Source of the DNA: Clitoria ternatea
Lineage: Eukaryota > Streptophyta > Magnoliopsida > Fabales > Fabaceae
Length of the DNA stretch: 64,000 bases
Reading direction: 5' to 3'
Assembly: GCA_037962975.1 (NCBI GenBank)
Contig: CM075669.1
Coordinates: forward strand, 190,968,501 to 191,032,500
Every line of letters begins with the position of its first letter. The first letter of the stretch is position 1. Under the pieces are notes generated by a model. The model saw nothing but the letters and a program-made list of their open reading frames with translations, was not told the origin of the DNA and did no database searches. This document shows, one piece after another, positions 54,373 to 64,000 of the stretch. The position numbers and the translations under genes are program-made.

Positions 54373-55636
54373 TGTTAGGGAATCCCATTAGGGTCAGGCA
54401 GCAAAAACACAAAGGATTCCCAAAAGAATTACAAACACGTATGTCTCAAAGCATTATGCTAAATTAAAATTTTTAATTAGGGTTTACCTCTTGTAGACGC
54501 AGAACAAGTTCCTCAATCGAAGCAATTGTAACTTTGCCCTTAGGAGTCCACACGAGTACTCCCACCAGAAAAACAGAGCTCTGAATGCTAGTGCGAAAAT
54601 TTGTTTTGGTCTAATTTTTGAGCAGCAGCCTATGAGCATCTCATTCTCTATATATAGGCTTAGGTCTTGACCTGAGCTCTCATTAAACATTGGGCTCCTG
54701 ACTCATTCTAAATGAGTTAGGCCCAAATACTTTTATTTTCAGTCCAACTAAAATAAAACTATCCTCTGGTGGGCTTACTCTATGTGTGTGAACCCTATAG
54801 GTAAAATATTCGGTTATATTAATAATAAACTATTTTATTATTAATATAAAATAAGAGCGATATCTAGCAATACATCATTATGTTCGAATATTATTTATCA
54901 TCGACATGACCTATAAGTGATAATTATTTTATATATCTATTCCTTTTGTCACGATATCTAATTGGGCCCAAGGCATGGTCGTCGTCATCCTTGTATGGCC
55001 CAATTCATTTTACTTGATACCAGAGTAAACTTTATAGAATAAATATCTAATATTTATTCGTCCTAGCATGGCCATGCATTTCATTAGTCTCACTCTATCA
55101 AGTGGCCCATAGATATCACTCTTGTCACATAGGAGAGATAAATTCCATCTACATCACTCACATCCCTCTACATAATTTATCTATTGCCTAATCACAATCT
55201 TTATGGTCATCTTATTACAGATAACGTTTGATTGTATTAAAACAATAAACTCCTTATGTAGGAATCGTAGTGACTTCAGGTCGAAGGACTACATACCATT
55301 ATCACATTGAAAACCGTTTATGAAACTCATGTAACGATCCATGCAACGTTCTCATGGTGGGTCTGTCCAGTACAATATTACCCTTAATGTGTACCCGTGT
55401 AAAGACTTGATATCATATGTCTATGATTTGTGAGATCAAATTATCAGTACATTTACACACTAATCTTAATGTATTTACATGTCCCCATGTCAATACTTGA
55501 TTAAGGATGTTTTAGGAATAATTCTCATATGACCTATTATTCCAGGATAAATAGCATTTGTCTAAAACTAAAAAATACTAATTTTATTAATAAGTTAAAA
55601 TTGATACATTAATAGCTCGTAGTGCATACACCAACA
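54373..55636 (-). repeat. Element E 3' LTR
   Basis: TGTTAGGGAATCCC to CATACACCAACA in plus-strand reading, 1264 bp. On the minus strand a TATA-like GCCTATATATAGAG lies near 54650. Confidence 0.94.
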
Positions 55637-55650
55637 ATCTCCCACTTGCA
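55637..55650 (-). other. Polypurine tract of element E
   Basis: On the minus strand GTGCAAGTGGGAGAT stands directly before the LTR start TGTTGGTG. It primes plus-strand DNA synthesis in intact elements. Confidence 0.85.
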
Positions 55651-58600
55651 CTAGAGCCAATCAGACATTTGCCTAATGCCTAATGATCTAGTGTGTCCCT
55701 CATGCTTTTGATGTGCAAGAGGTTTGGTGAGTGGGTCGGCAATGTTCTCATCAGTGTGCACTTTACATATCTTAACATCTCCTCGTACAAGTATTTCTCG
55801 GATGAGATGATAACGCCTAAGTATATGCTTGGATCGCTGATGTGATCTAGGTTCCTTAGCTTGTCCAATTGCTCCACTATTGTCACAGTAGAGACTTATA
55901 GGGTCCACAATGCTAGGAACTACCTCAAGTTCTATTATAAACTTCTTGATCCATACTGCCTCTTTTGCAGCATTTGAGGCAGCAATATACTTAGATTCTG
56001 TAGTAGAATCAGCAACTATCTCTTGCTTCGAACTTTTCCAGCTTACAACGCCACCATTTAAACAAAACACATACCCTGATTACGATCTTGAGTTATCCTT
56101 ATCAGTTTGGAAGCTAGCATCAGTGTAACCCTTTACAATGAGCTCTTCTTCCCCTCCATATATCAAGAATGAATCTTTAGTTTTTCTCAAGTACTTTAGG
56201 ATATTCTTGACAGCAGTCCAATGACTTTCACCAGGATCAGACTGGTATCTGCTCGTCATGCTTAAAGCATACGAGACATCTGGTCGGTTACATATCATGG
56301 CATACATGATTGATCCAATAGCAGATGCATATGGAATCTTATTCATCCGTTCTCTCTTTTCTTTAGTGGAAGGAGATTGAGCCTTTGATAGGCTTATGCC
56401 ATGAGCCATAGGCAAAGTTCCTTTTTTGGAATCTTGCATGTTAAACCTTTTTAACACTTTGTCTATGTATATATTCTGACTTAGGCTGAGAAGTTTTCTT
56501 GATCTATCTCTATAGATCTTAATTCCCAACACGTAGGTTGCTTCACCTAAGTCCTTCATAGAAAAACAGCTTCCCAACCAAGTCTTCATAGACTGAAGGG
56601 TAGGAATGTCATTTCCAATGAGTAGTATGTCATCAACATACAGGACCAGAAAAACAATTGTGCAGTCACTAACCTTCTTGTAGACACAAGGTTCATCCTC
56701 ATTTTTAGTAAAGCCAAATTGTTTAACGGCTTCATCAAAACGAAGATTCCAGCTTCTGGAAGCTTGCTTAAGTCCATATATGAAACGTTGTAGTTTGCAC
56801 ACCTTCCTGGATGCTTCATGCTCAACAAAGCCTTTGGGTTGTGTCATGTACACTTCCTCAAGAAGATTTCCATTAAGGAAAGCAGTCTTGACATCCATTT
56901 GCCATATCTCATAATCATGGTATGCAGCAATAGCAAGCAGAATTCGAACAGACTTTAGCATAGTGACTGGAGAAAAGGTTTCATCATAGTCTATACCATG
57001 AATTTGCTTGAAACCTTTCGCTACCAATCTTGCCTTATAGGTACTTATATTTCCATCCATGTCAGTTTTCTTTTTGAAAACCCACTTGCATCCTATAGGT
57101 TTTACCCTTTCAGGTGCATCAACCAAAGACCATACTTGATTAGTATACATGGAGTCCATTTCAGATTCCATGGCTTCAAGCCATTTCTCAGATTCTAGAC
57201 TTGTAATGGCCTCTTCATAAGATGTTGGCTCATTTTGATCCATTAGCAACACATCTCCTTCCTGAGTTACAAGAAATCCATATCTTTCAGGTTGTTGACG
57301 TATTCTACCTGATCTACGCAAGTCTTGTTCTACTGGAGTTGGAGTTATCACAACATTTTGTGGTTTTGGCTCCATTTCCACCATTGGCTCTTCAATGCCT
57401 TGTAGGTCTTGAACTTCTTCAAGTTCTACTTTCCTCCCACTGATTCTTTTAAAGATGAATTCCTTTTCTAAGAATACAGCATTTCGAGCGACAAACACTT
57501 TGCCCTCGGTAGGATTGTAGAAGTAATAACCCTTAGTTTCCTTTGGGTATCCCACAAAAAGACATTTATCTCATTTGGGTCCAAATTTGTCAGAAATCTG
57601 ACGCTTCATATCAGCTTCACAGCCCCTAATCTTAAGAAAAGACATACTGGGTCGTTTCCCAGTCCATATCTCATATGGTGTCTTTATGACAGCCTTAGAT
57701 GGAACACGGTTAAGTGTGAAAGCTGCTGTCATCAAAGCATGTCCCCAGAAGGAGTTAGGGAGGTTAGTTTGACTCATCATTGATCGAACCATGTCTAACA
57801 AGGTTCTATTTCTCCGCTCAGAAACACCATTCCATTGTGGTGTTCCAGGAGGAGTGAGTTGAGAGACAATCCCACATTCTTTAAGATATTCATCAAACTC
57901 CAGGCTTAAGTATTTGCCACCTCGATCAGATCAAAGTACTTTAATTTTCTTGCCAAGTTGGTTCTACTTCATGTTAGAATTCTTTGAACTTTTCAAAGGA
58001 TTCTAATTTATGCTTCATTAGAAACACAAATCCATATCTACTAAAATCCTCAGTAAAAGTGATAAAGTAGCTAAAACCTCCCCTAGCCATTGTCCCTATT
58101 GGCCCACATACATCACTATGTATTAAGCTTAGAAGATCACTCGCCCTTTCACCCATTCCAGTAAATGGGGTCTTAGTCATCTTCCCTAATAAACAAGATT
58201 CGCATGTATCTATTGATTTAAAATCAAAAGAGTCTAAATATCCATCTTTATGGAGTTTAGAAATACGTTTCTCATTTATATGTCCTAGGCGACAATGCCA
58301 AAGATAAGTTGGGTTTAAATCATTTGGTTTAACCCTTTTAGTATTAACGTTATAGATAGGGGTTTCGAGATCAAGAACATAAAGTCCATTACTCAAATTT
58401 GCACAGCAATAAAACATGTGATTCAAATAAACAGAACAACTATTGTTCTTTATTATAAAGGAAAACCCTTTCCTATCTAGACAAGAAACAGAAATAATGT
58501 TTCTTCTTATTGCCAGAACATAAAAACAATTTTCTAATTCAAGAACAAACCCTGAGGGCAAGGATAAAAAATAAGTCCCTACAGCTAATGCAGCAACTCT

Positions 58601-58760
58601 TGCTTCATTTCCAACGCGTAGGTCCACCTTGCCCTTCATCAACTACCTACTCCTTTTTAGATCCTGCACATTAAGACAAATGTGAGATCCACATCCAGTA
58701 TCTAATACCCATGATGTTGAAGTTGACAAGTTAATTTCTATAACAAAAATACCTAAAGTG
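55651..58760 (-). pseudogene. Element E pol: protease, integrase, reverse transcriptase, RNase H
   Basis: Reading on the minus strand: protease WVLDTGCGSHIC (~58710); pre-integrase LWHCRLGHINEKRI and CESCLLGK (~58330-58190); integrase core IHSDVCGPIG (~58120), then SDRGGKYLSLEF and a lesion near 57974-57930, then NRTLLDMVRSMM-like sequence (57800). Reverse transcriptase spans 57555-56080 with IGCKWVFKKKTDMDG, WQMDVKTAFLNG and the catalytic LYVDDILLIGND (~56640). RNase H: VKGYTDASFQTD, SWKSSKQEIVADSTTESKYI and QRSKHILRRYH, ending near 55651. In-frame stops at 57571-57573 (Arg to TGA) and 56080-56082 (Gln to TAA), a stop near 58643 and a frameshift near 57970 disable it. Confidence 0.92.
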
Positions 58761-58789
58761 GAAGTCTGACTTCCCTTCTTGTTAAGCTC

Positions 58790-59626
58790 TTCCAGGTACT
58801 TTGGACAGTTTCTCTTCCAGTGTCCTTTCTGTCCACAATGGTGACAATTTCCTTCCTTAGCCACCCCACCCACAAGTTTTAAGGCTGATGTACTTGGCTT
58901 ATCCTTGCCTTTCCAAATTGTCTTTCCTTTTCCCATAACAGCCTTTCCTTTGCCTTTATACATGCCCTTTCCTTTACCTTTGCTAGAATTGACCATCAAT
59001 ATGGCCTTGCCCTTTCCTTTAGAAATATTGGGCTCAACAGTCCTCAACATATTGAGTAGCTCTGGCAATGTTTTATCCAATGCATTCATGTTATAATTCA
59101 TGATGACTGGCTTAAAACTGTCAGGTAATTACTTCAAAATGAGATCAGTAGCTAACTTTTGAGGGAAGGGGAATCCTAGCCTAGCTAGATTCTCCAAGTA
59201 CCCAATCATTTTGAGCACATGAGGTCCTACAGAACCTCCCTCTTCAAGTCTGTAGCTAAATAGGGCTGAAGAAACTTCATATCTTTCTTGGTCAGCTTGA
59301 CCTTGATATAGTTTCCTTAGGTTTTCGATCATATCGAAAGCCTCCATATGCTCATGTTGCTTCTAAAGCTCAGGAGACATGGTTGCCAGCATAAGGCATT
59401 GGACATCTAAAGCGTCATCCTGATGCTTCTTGTAAGCATCCTTGTCAGGTTTAGAGGCATTGTTTGCGGGTGGTTCCAGAATCGGATCTTCCAGGACATA
59501 CTGCTTTTTTTCTTGTTTGAGGACAATCCTCAAATTCCTATACCAGTCTAGAAAGTTGGGTCCAGAAAATTTTTCTTTGTCTAGGATCGATCACAATGAA
59601 AGGTTTAAAGGTATGTTTGATGTCAT
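58790..59626 (-). pseudogene. Element E gag with CCHC zinc knuckle
   Basis: Gag probably starts at ATG 59626 (MTSNIPLNLSL, then TGA for Arg). It contains KFSGPNFLDWYRNLRIVLKQ and a DALDVQCLMLATMSPEL segment, a stop, then MEAFDMIENLRKLYQGQADQ and MIGYLENLARLGFPFPQKL (59129-59347). It continues to a Lys/Gly-rich stretch (KGKGKGMYKGKGKAV) and the zinc knuckle CHHCGQKGHWKRNC (~58840-58800). It forms the RNA-packaging particle in intact relatives; at least three stops disable it here. Confidence 0.88.
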
Positions 59627-61337
59627 GGTTATCTAAAACAGAAAGATATGTAGTAAGTATCAATTAAAAAAAAACATATTTAATTTTTGGTCTTAAAATT
59701 AAACACGTCTCCCACTATTTTGATTCAAAATAAAATTACCCTCTATGAATCAGAAAATCCCGTTGGAAGATTTTCTAGTGGGAAAAGATCCATATTTGGC
59801 CTAATGTTAAGTCAGCTTTGGCTGATCACTTAACATTTGGTTATTTAGGTAGGAAACTCCTTTCTAATTGTATCTTATACAACTCTTAGACATTGGGTTA
59901 GGTAACCATTACCGATCATTCATCTTATGAAAGTTTAGCCCAATGTATACGCCTCTAAGTTTATTCAATCCAATTGATAACTTAGTAAGTTAAAACCCAA
60001 TAAAACATTTTTGGATATTACAATTATCCCATCATGTCTTACTACTATAAATGATAGTACCCTGCTTTGGCAGACCCACTATTTATTGACATTAGTATTG
60101 ACGAGTGTACTTATTAAAGGCGTTTATAACTTAATATTATTTTGAGGTATTTTAATTTATTTTAAATTCCCGTCTTTGTTAAACGCTTTAATGCAATAAA
60201 ATTATCCCCAAAGCATGCAAACGAAATTGTGAGATGGTTATGGTCTTCCTAGAAGAATAAATAATAATAAAAAAATAAACCTAAAGGAACTATATGCCAA
60301 GGCTTCATGAAGTCCTACTTCTTGAACCCACCATCCTCTTGGAGTCACCACTCCTTGGTTCCTTTCAAAGACAAAAGCACTTAGAGTCACCACTCTAGTT
60401 TTCTTCTAGGTCTCTACTTTGTTGGCTCGATCAAGATTACAAGATTTTAAAGAAACTCGCTTTACATACGAGTGAAGGGTTAAGAAAAGAAATACAACAG
60501 AATAAAGAGAGGCACAGCACGCAGGCTGTATTTAAATAAAATAACTAAGACCATAACCATTCACCATGCAACGTGTTAATTAATTAATTATAACCCATTT
60601 GAAAGCATTAAAAAAAATAATTTTTAAAACGGGCCATTAAACACCTGGGTCGGTAATAAGGCGCTACGCAGAGAATGTACGGGGGTCCTGCTGACCATTA
60701 ACAGCTCTAAAATTTCGGCTAGGGTTTCAACCACTTTGAAACCCTAATTCCTTGTTGTGAACACTTCACAACGCAGCCGTCAAGGCATATGTAGGCAGCG
60801 CCGTCTAGGGTTTGAAAACCTAGAATTCAAATTGCACCTTTCTCATGACGGCTGCCTAGGTTTCAACGTTTGAGCCCTAGGTTAAGGAACGACCAAGGTT
60901 TAACACTTAAACCTTATCACTTAACACCCCACAACACGAACTTTTCATGCTCCAAGATGAACGCATTATCAAACCACAGTTTGTATGACAACAAAGAATA
61001 TTAACGAATTCAACACATGTATCACATACGAAAATTGAAAACGCAAATATCATACAAGCCTCTAAAATAACAGAAACGCATACTTCAAATGAGAAAGCCT
61101 ATAAACAGTATCTCATACAATTTACAGAAAACATATGAGCATACGAATCATGATATAATTTCATACATAACATGCTTGAATGTTTTTCAAAACAAGTTTC
61201 GCAAACAATTTCACAAAACAGAACATTATAACAAGAAAACGATTTCATAAATCAAAATTTTTAAAAGCTTTTGCAGAATGAAAAACATGCCATCATGAAA
61301 CGTAAACAAATGCCCAAAACATAGCTTTGCAAACCAG
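59627..61337 (-). other. Long noncoding 5' leader of element E
   Basis: About 1.7 kb between the primer site and the gag start. No ORF or repeat was seen. It presumably carries the packaging and dimerisation signals. The sequence is AT-rich with runs of ACATAC/AACA. Confidence 0.65.
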
Positions 61338-61349
61338 GCTTTGATACCA
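61338..61349 (-). other. Primer-binding site of element E
   Basis: TGGTATCAAAGC on the minus strand, one base after the LTR, is complementary to initiator methionine tRNA, as in most copia elements; the core TGGTATCA is exact. Confidence 0.9.
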
Positions 61350-61350
61350 C

Positions 61351-62613
61351 TATTAGGGAATCCCATTAGGGTCAGGCAGCGGAAACACAAAGGATTCCCA
61401 AAAGAATTGCAAACACGTATGTCTCAAAGCATTATGCTAAATTAAAATTTTTAATTAGGGTTTGCCTCTTGTAGACGCAGAACAAGTTCCTCGATCGAAG
61501 CAATTGTAACTTCGCCCTTAGGAGTCCACACGAGCACTCCCACCAGAAAAATAGAGCTCCGAATGCTAGTACGGAAATTTGTTTTGGTCTAATTTCTGAG
61601 CAGCAGCCTATGAGCATCTCATGCTCTATATATAGGCTTAGGTCTTGACTTGAGCTCTCATTAAACATTGGGCTCCTGACTCATTCTAAATGAGTTAGGC
61701 CCAAATAGTTTTATTTTCAGTCCAACTAAAATAAAACTATCCTCTGGTGGGCTTACTCTATGTGTGTGACCCTATAGGTAAAATATTCGGTTTTATTAAT
61801 AATAAACTATTTTATTATTAATATAAAATAAGAGCGGTATCTAGCAATACATCATTATGTCCGAATATTATTTATCATCCACATGACCTATAAGTGATAA
61901 TTATTTTATATATCTATTCCTTTTGTCACGATATCTAATTGGGCCCAAGGCATGGTCGTCGTCATCCTTGTATGGCCCAATTCATTTTACTTGATACCAG
62001 AGTAAACTTTATAGAATAAATATCTAATATTTATTCGTCCTAGCATGGCCATGCATTTCATTAGTCTCACTCTATCAAGTGGCCCATAGATATCACTCAT
62101 GTCACATAGGAGAGACAAATTCCATCTACATCACTCACATCCCTCTGCATAATTTATCTATTGCCTAATCACAATCTTTATGGTCATCTTATTACAGATA
62201 ACGTTTAATTGTATTAAAATAATAAACTCCTTATGTAGGAATCGTAGTGACTTCAGGTCGAAGGACTACATACCATTATCACATTGAGAACCGTTTATGA
62301 CACTCATGTAACGATCCATGCAACGTTCTCATGGTGGGTCTGTCCAGTACAACATTACCCTTAATGTGTACCCGTGTAAAGACTTGATATCATATATCCA
62401 TGATTTGTGAGATCAAATCATCAGTACATTTACACACTAATCTTAATGTATTTACATGTCCCCATGTAAATACTTGATTAGGGATGTTTTAGGAAAAATT
62501 CTCATATGACCTATTATTCCAGGATAAATAGCATTTGTCTAAAACTGAAAAATACTAATTTTATTAATAAGTTAAAATTGATACATTAATAGCTCGTAGT
62601 GCATACACCAACA
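61351..62613 (-). repeat. Element E 5' LTR
   Basis: 1263 bp, colinear with 54373-55636 and with the solo LTR at 17467-18728. The inner end reads TATTAGGG instead of TGTTAGGG, a point change in the terminal dinucleotide. It is followed on the right by GATTC. Confidence 0.94.
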
Positions 62614-62618
62614 GATTC

Positions 62619-63600
62619 AACGTGTATGATATAAGGAAACTGATATTGGTTAAAAAGCTTGGAAACCCGAACAAATACTGTGAATTTCACAAGCAGACTG
62701 GCCATACCATAGACGAGTACAGGAAACTCAATGACGTGATTGACATTTTAATAATGGAGGAAAAGTTGAAGCAATATCAGTTTAAGAATGAACCTTGTGA
62801 TGACCCTGACCGAAGTATTAAAAGAATAAAGGATAAGTCCTTTGACAGCGATAGGGATGAGGTTCCAGAAAGGCAACAACAGTTGAAAAGCTTAAAACCA
62901 AGGTAGTAGAGGCTATCAACGATGATGAGGAGTTGAAGATGCCTTATCTAGAAGGGAAAAAAGAATGATTGACATGATTACTGAAGGATTCACTGGAGGC
63001 AAAGTATTCAACATAACCTGAAAAAATTACCTATGTATAATCATGTTGATCCAAGCTAAGCTTGACAATAAACCATTCTAAGGTGGAATTCAAACAACAC
63101 CCATCACTTTTTCAGACAATGATGTTAGTCCAACCATTCTAGGGGGTAATGATGCAATTATGATAAAGGCCGTAATAGCCAACATGAGCGTCTGATGATA
63201 GCTAGTTGATCAAGAAAGCTATTGTTATGTCATTTTCTATGAATGTTTTAGAAAGATAGGCCTAATTGATATGGATTTGCAATCTTACATGTAGGACTCA
63301 ATAATTTTTAATGGTACTAAGTTACCCACCAAGGGGTATCTTGGCATAAGTGTCATCTTAGAAGGTAAGCCCAATACAGAAACCATGAAGATAAGAATCC
63401 TGGTGATTGATGTCAAGTCATCATTTAATAGGATCCTGGGAAGACACTCTTTGAACACCATGAAGGTCATCATTTCCACGTCGCATCTGCTTACCAATAA
63501 TAAAATAACCAAATTTTTATAGTCCGAGGAGATCAACAGATGACTCGATATTATTAAAAATTGAGCTTGCAAATGGTCAATGATGGGGGAACATTAGCTA
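62619..63600 (+). pseudogene. Gypsy element C: gag zinc knuckle and protease remnant
   Basis: The frame resumes with KKLGNPNKYCEFHKQTGHTI, DEYRKLND and EEKLKQYQFK, the gag zinc knuckle that in element A reads CDFHEQSGHSTDEC with EGNLKQYLFKEK after it. It then follows element A's protease region: MITEGFTGGK, PITFSDNDVSPTILGGNDAI, LVDQESYCYVIFYECF, FNGTKLPTKGYLG, LVIDVKSSFNRILGR. There are many stops and shifts, and the active-site Gly-Ser is changed (DQES for DQGS). Similarity fades near 63600-63660. Confidence 0.85.
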
Positions 63601-63649
63601 ACTCTATCAGGATGATAAACTTTGACCCTAGAGAGAAGTTAAGGATTAA

Positions 63650-64000
63650 CCCTCTTGTGAACACCTCTTTTGGTCCAGTCCAAGTGGAACGAATCTTTTA
63701 TACTGAATTCCGATGTAGAATGGTCAAATCCAGGTAGAATGGCTCTAAAATGATCAGATCCGAGCAGGATGACCCTGATGGAAGCTTTTTTGAGTGGAAT
63801 ATTGCCCTGTTGGAGACAAATCCGAGCAGAATGACTCAAAAAATGATCAAATCCGAGTCATAATGAAGCATTTCTGAGTAGGAATAGGCTCCTATTGGGG
63901 AATCCGAGCGGAATGACATAAAAATGATCAAATCCAAGTAGAATTACTCAGAATAAGTCATTTCCAAGCGGAATACTATTGCTGATTGAAGTGAATCCGA
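63650..64000 (+). repeat. Degenerate short tandem repeats (AATCCGAGCGGAATGAC type) at the window edge
   Basis: Variants of AAATCCGAG(C/T)(A/G)GAATGACNC alternate with AAAATGATCAAATCCGAG-like units: near 63709, 63728, 63752, 63820, 63840, 63900, 63920, 63965 and 63990. Spacing is irregular (~20-50 bp). They follow the protease remnant of element C and extend past the window. Confidence 0.75.

Larger units (their letters stand above)
54373..62613 (-). mobile_element. Element E: Ty1/copia retrotransposon
   Basis: An 8.2-kb element with LTRs 54373-55636 and 61351-62613, TSD GATTC (54368-54372 and 62614-62618), primer site 61338-61349 and a polypurine tract directly inside the left LTR. On the minus strand it encodes gag, protease, integrase, reverse transcriptase and RNase H. 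By eye the LTRs differ at ~30 of 1263 sites. One LTR end has TA instead of TG (61351-61352). The lineage is probably Tork/TNT1-like by its RT/RNase H sequence; this is a judgement, not a phylogeny. Confidence 0.93.

Overview
This is plant nuclear DNA, most likely from a legume, and Glycine or a close relative is my best guess. The reasons are an intronless PPR-DYW gene, a landscape of plant LTR retrotransposons, and long arrays of CTCGCTTGAGCGAG-type palindromes that I associate with soybean repeats. The only apparently functional cellular gene is the PPR-DYW gene at 1424-3886. No tRNA, rRNA or CRISPR array was seen. The density of nested retroelements suggests pericentromeric or otherwise recombination-poor chromatin.

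Region 1 (1-8.2 kb): a solo LTR at the window edge, the PPR-DYW gene, then a 3.4-kb cluster of broken gene pieces: a U-box/ARM E3 ligase, a hAT transposase C-terminus, the acetolactate synthase small subunit, a class III peroxidase and a Dof zinc finger. A second copy of the PPR gene's own 3' end closes the cluster. Region 2 (8.2-10 kb) is AT-rich and empty.

Region 3 (10-64 kb) is one set of nested retroelements that I resolved by matching target-site duplications (TSDs). The outermost element is a decayed Ty3/gypsy element (C, + strand). Its gag is split at 11179/53312 by a noncoding LTR-like element D (TSD ATTTG), and again by a hAT-type MITE (53505-54070, TSD CCTGTAGC) and a Copia element E (54373-62613, - strand, TSD GATTC). 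D in turn holds two Tat-like gypsy elements: A (11754-23997, + strand, TSD AGACC/GGACC) and B (25184-51363, - strand, TSD ATAAC). A's reverse transcriptase gene is split by a 6.2-kb giant solo LTR, F1 (15409-21590, TSD ATCAT), which itself contains a Copia solo LTR (17467-18728, TSD TTTAT). B carries, on its opposite strand, an extra spliced-looking gene with its own TATA box (28056-45823). That gene is interrupted by a complete Sirevirus-like Copia element G (29575-39609) and by a second giant solo LTR F2 (40374-45562, TSD AAAGC). A Copia solo LTR H (26269-27534, TSD AGAGG) lies in front of it.

Most breaks in the element genes are C-to-T or G-to-A nonsense changes, as expected from deamination of methylated DNA, plus a few frameshifts and two deletions with short junction homologies. 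The points most worth a second look are the antisense gene of element B, the palindrome arrays and higher-order repeats in the giant LTRs and in element G, and the multi-gene fragment cluster behind the PPR gene. All calls come from reading the sequence; no database search was run.
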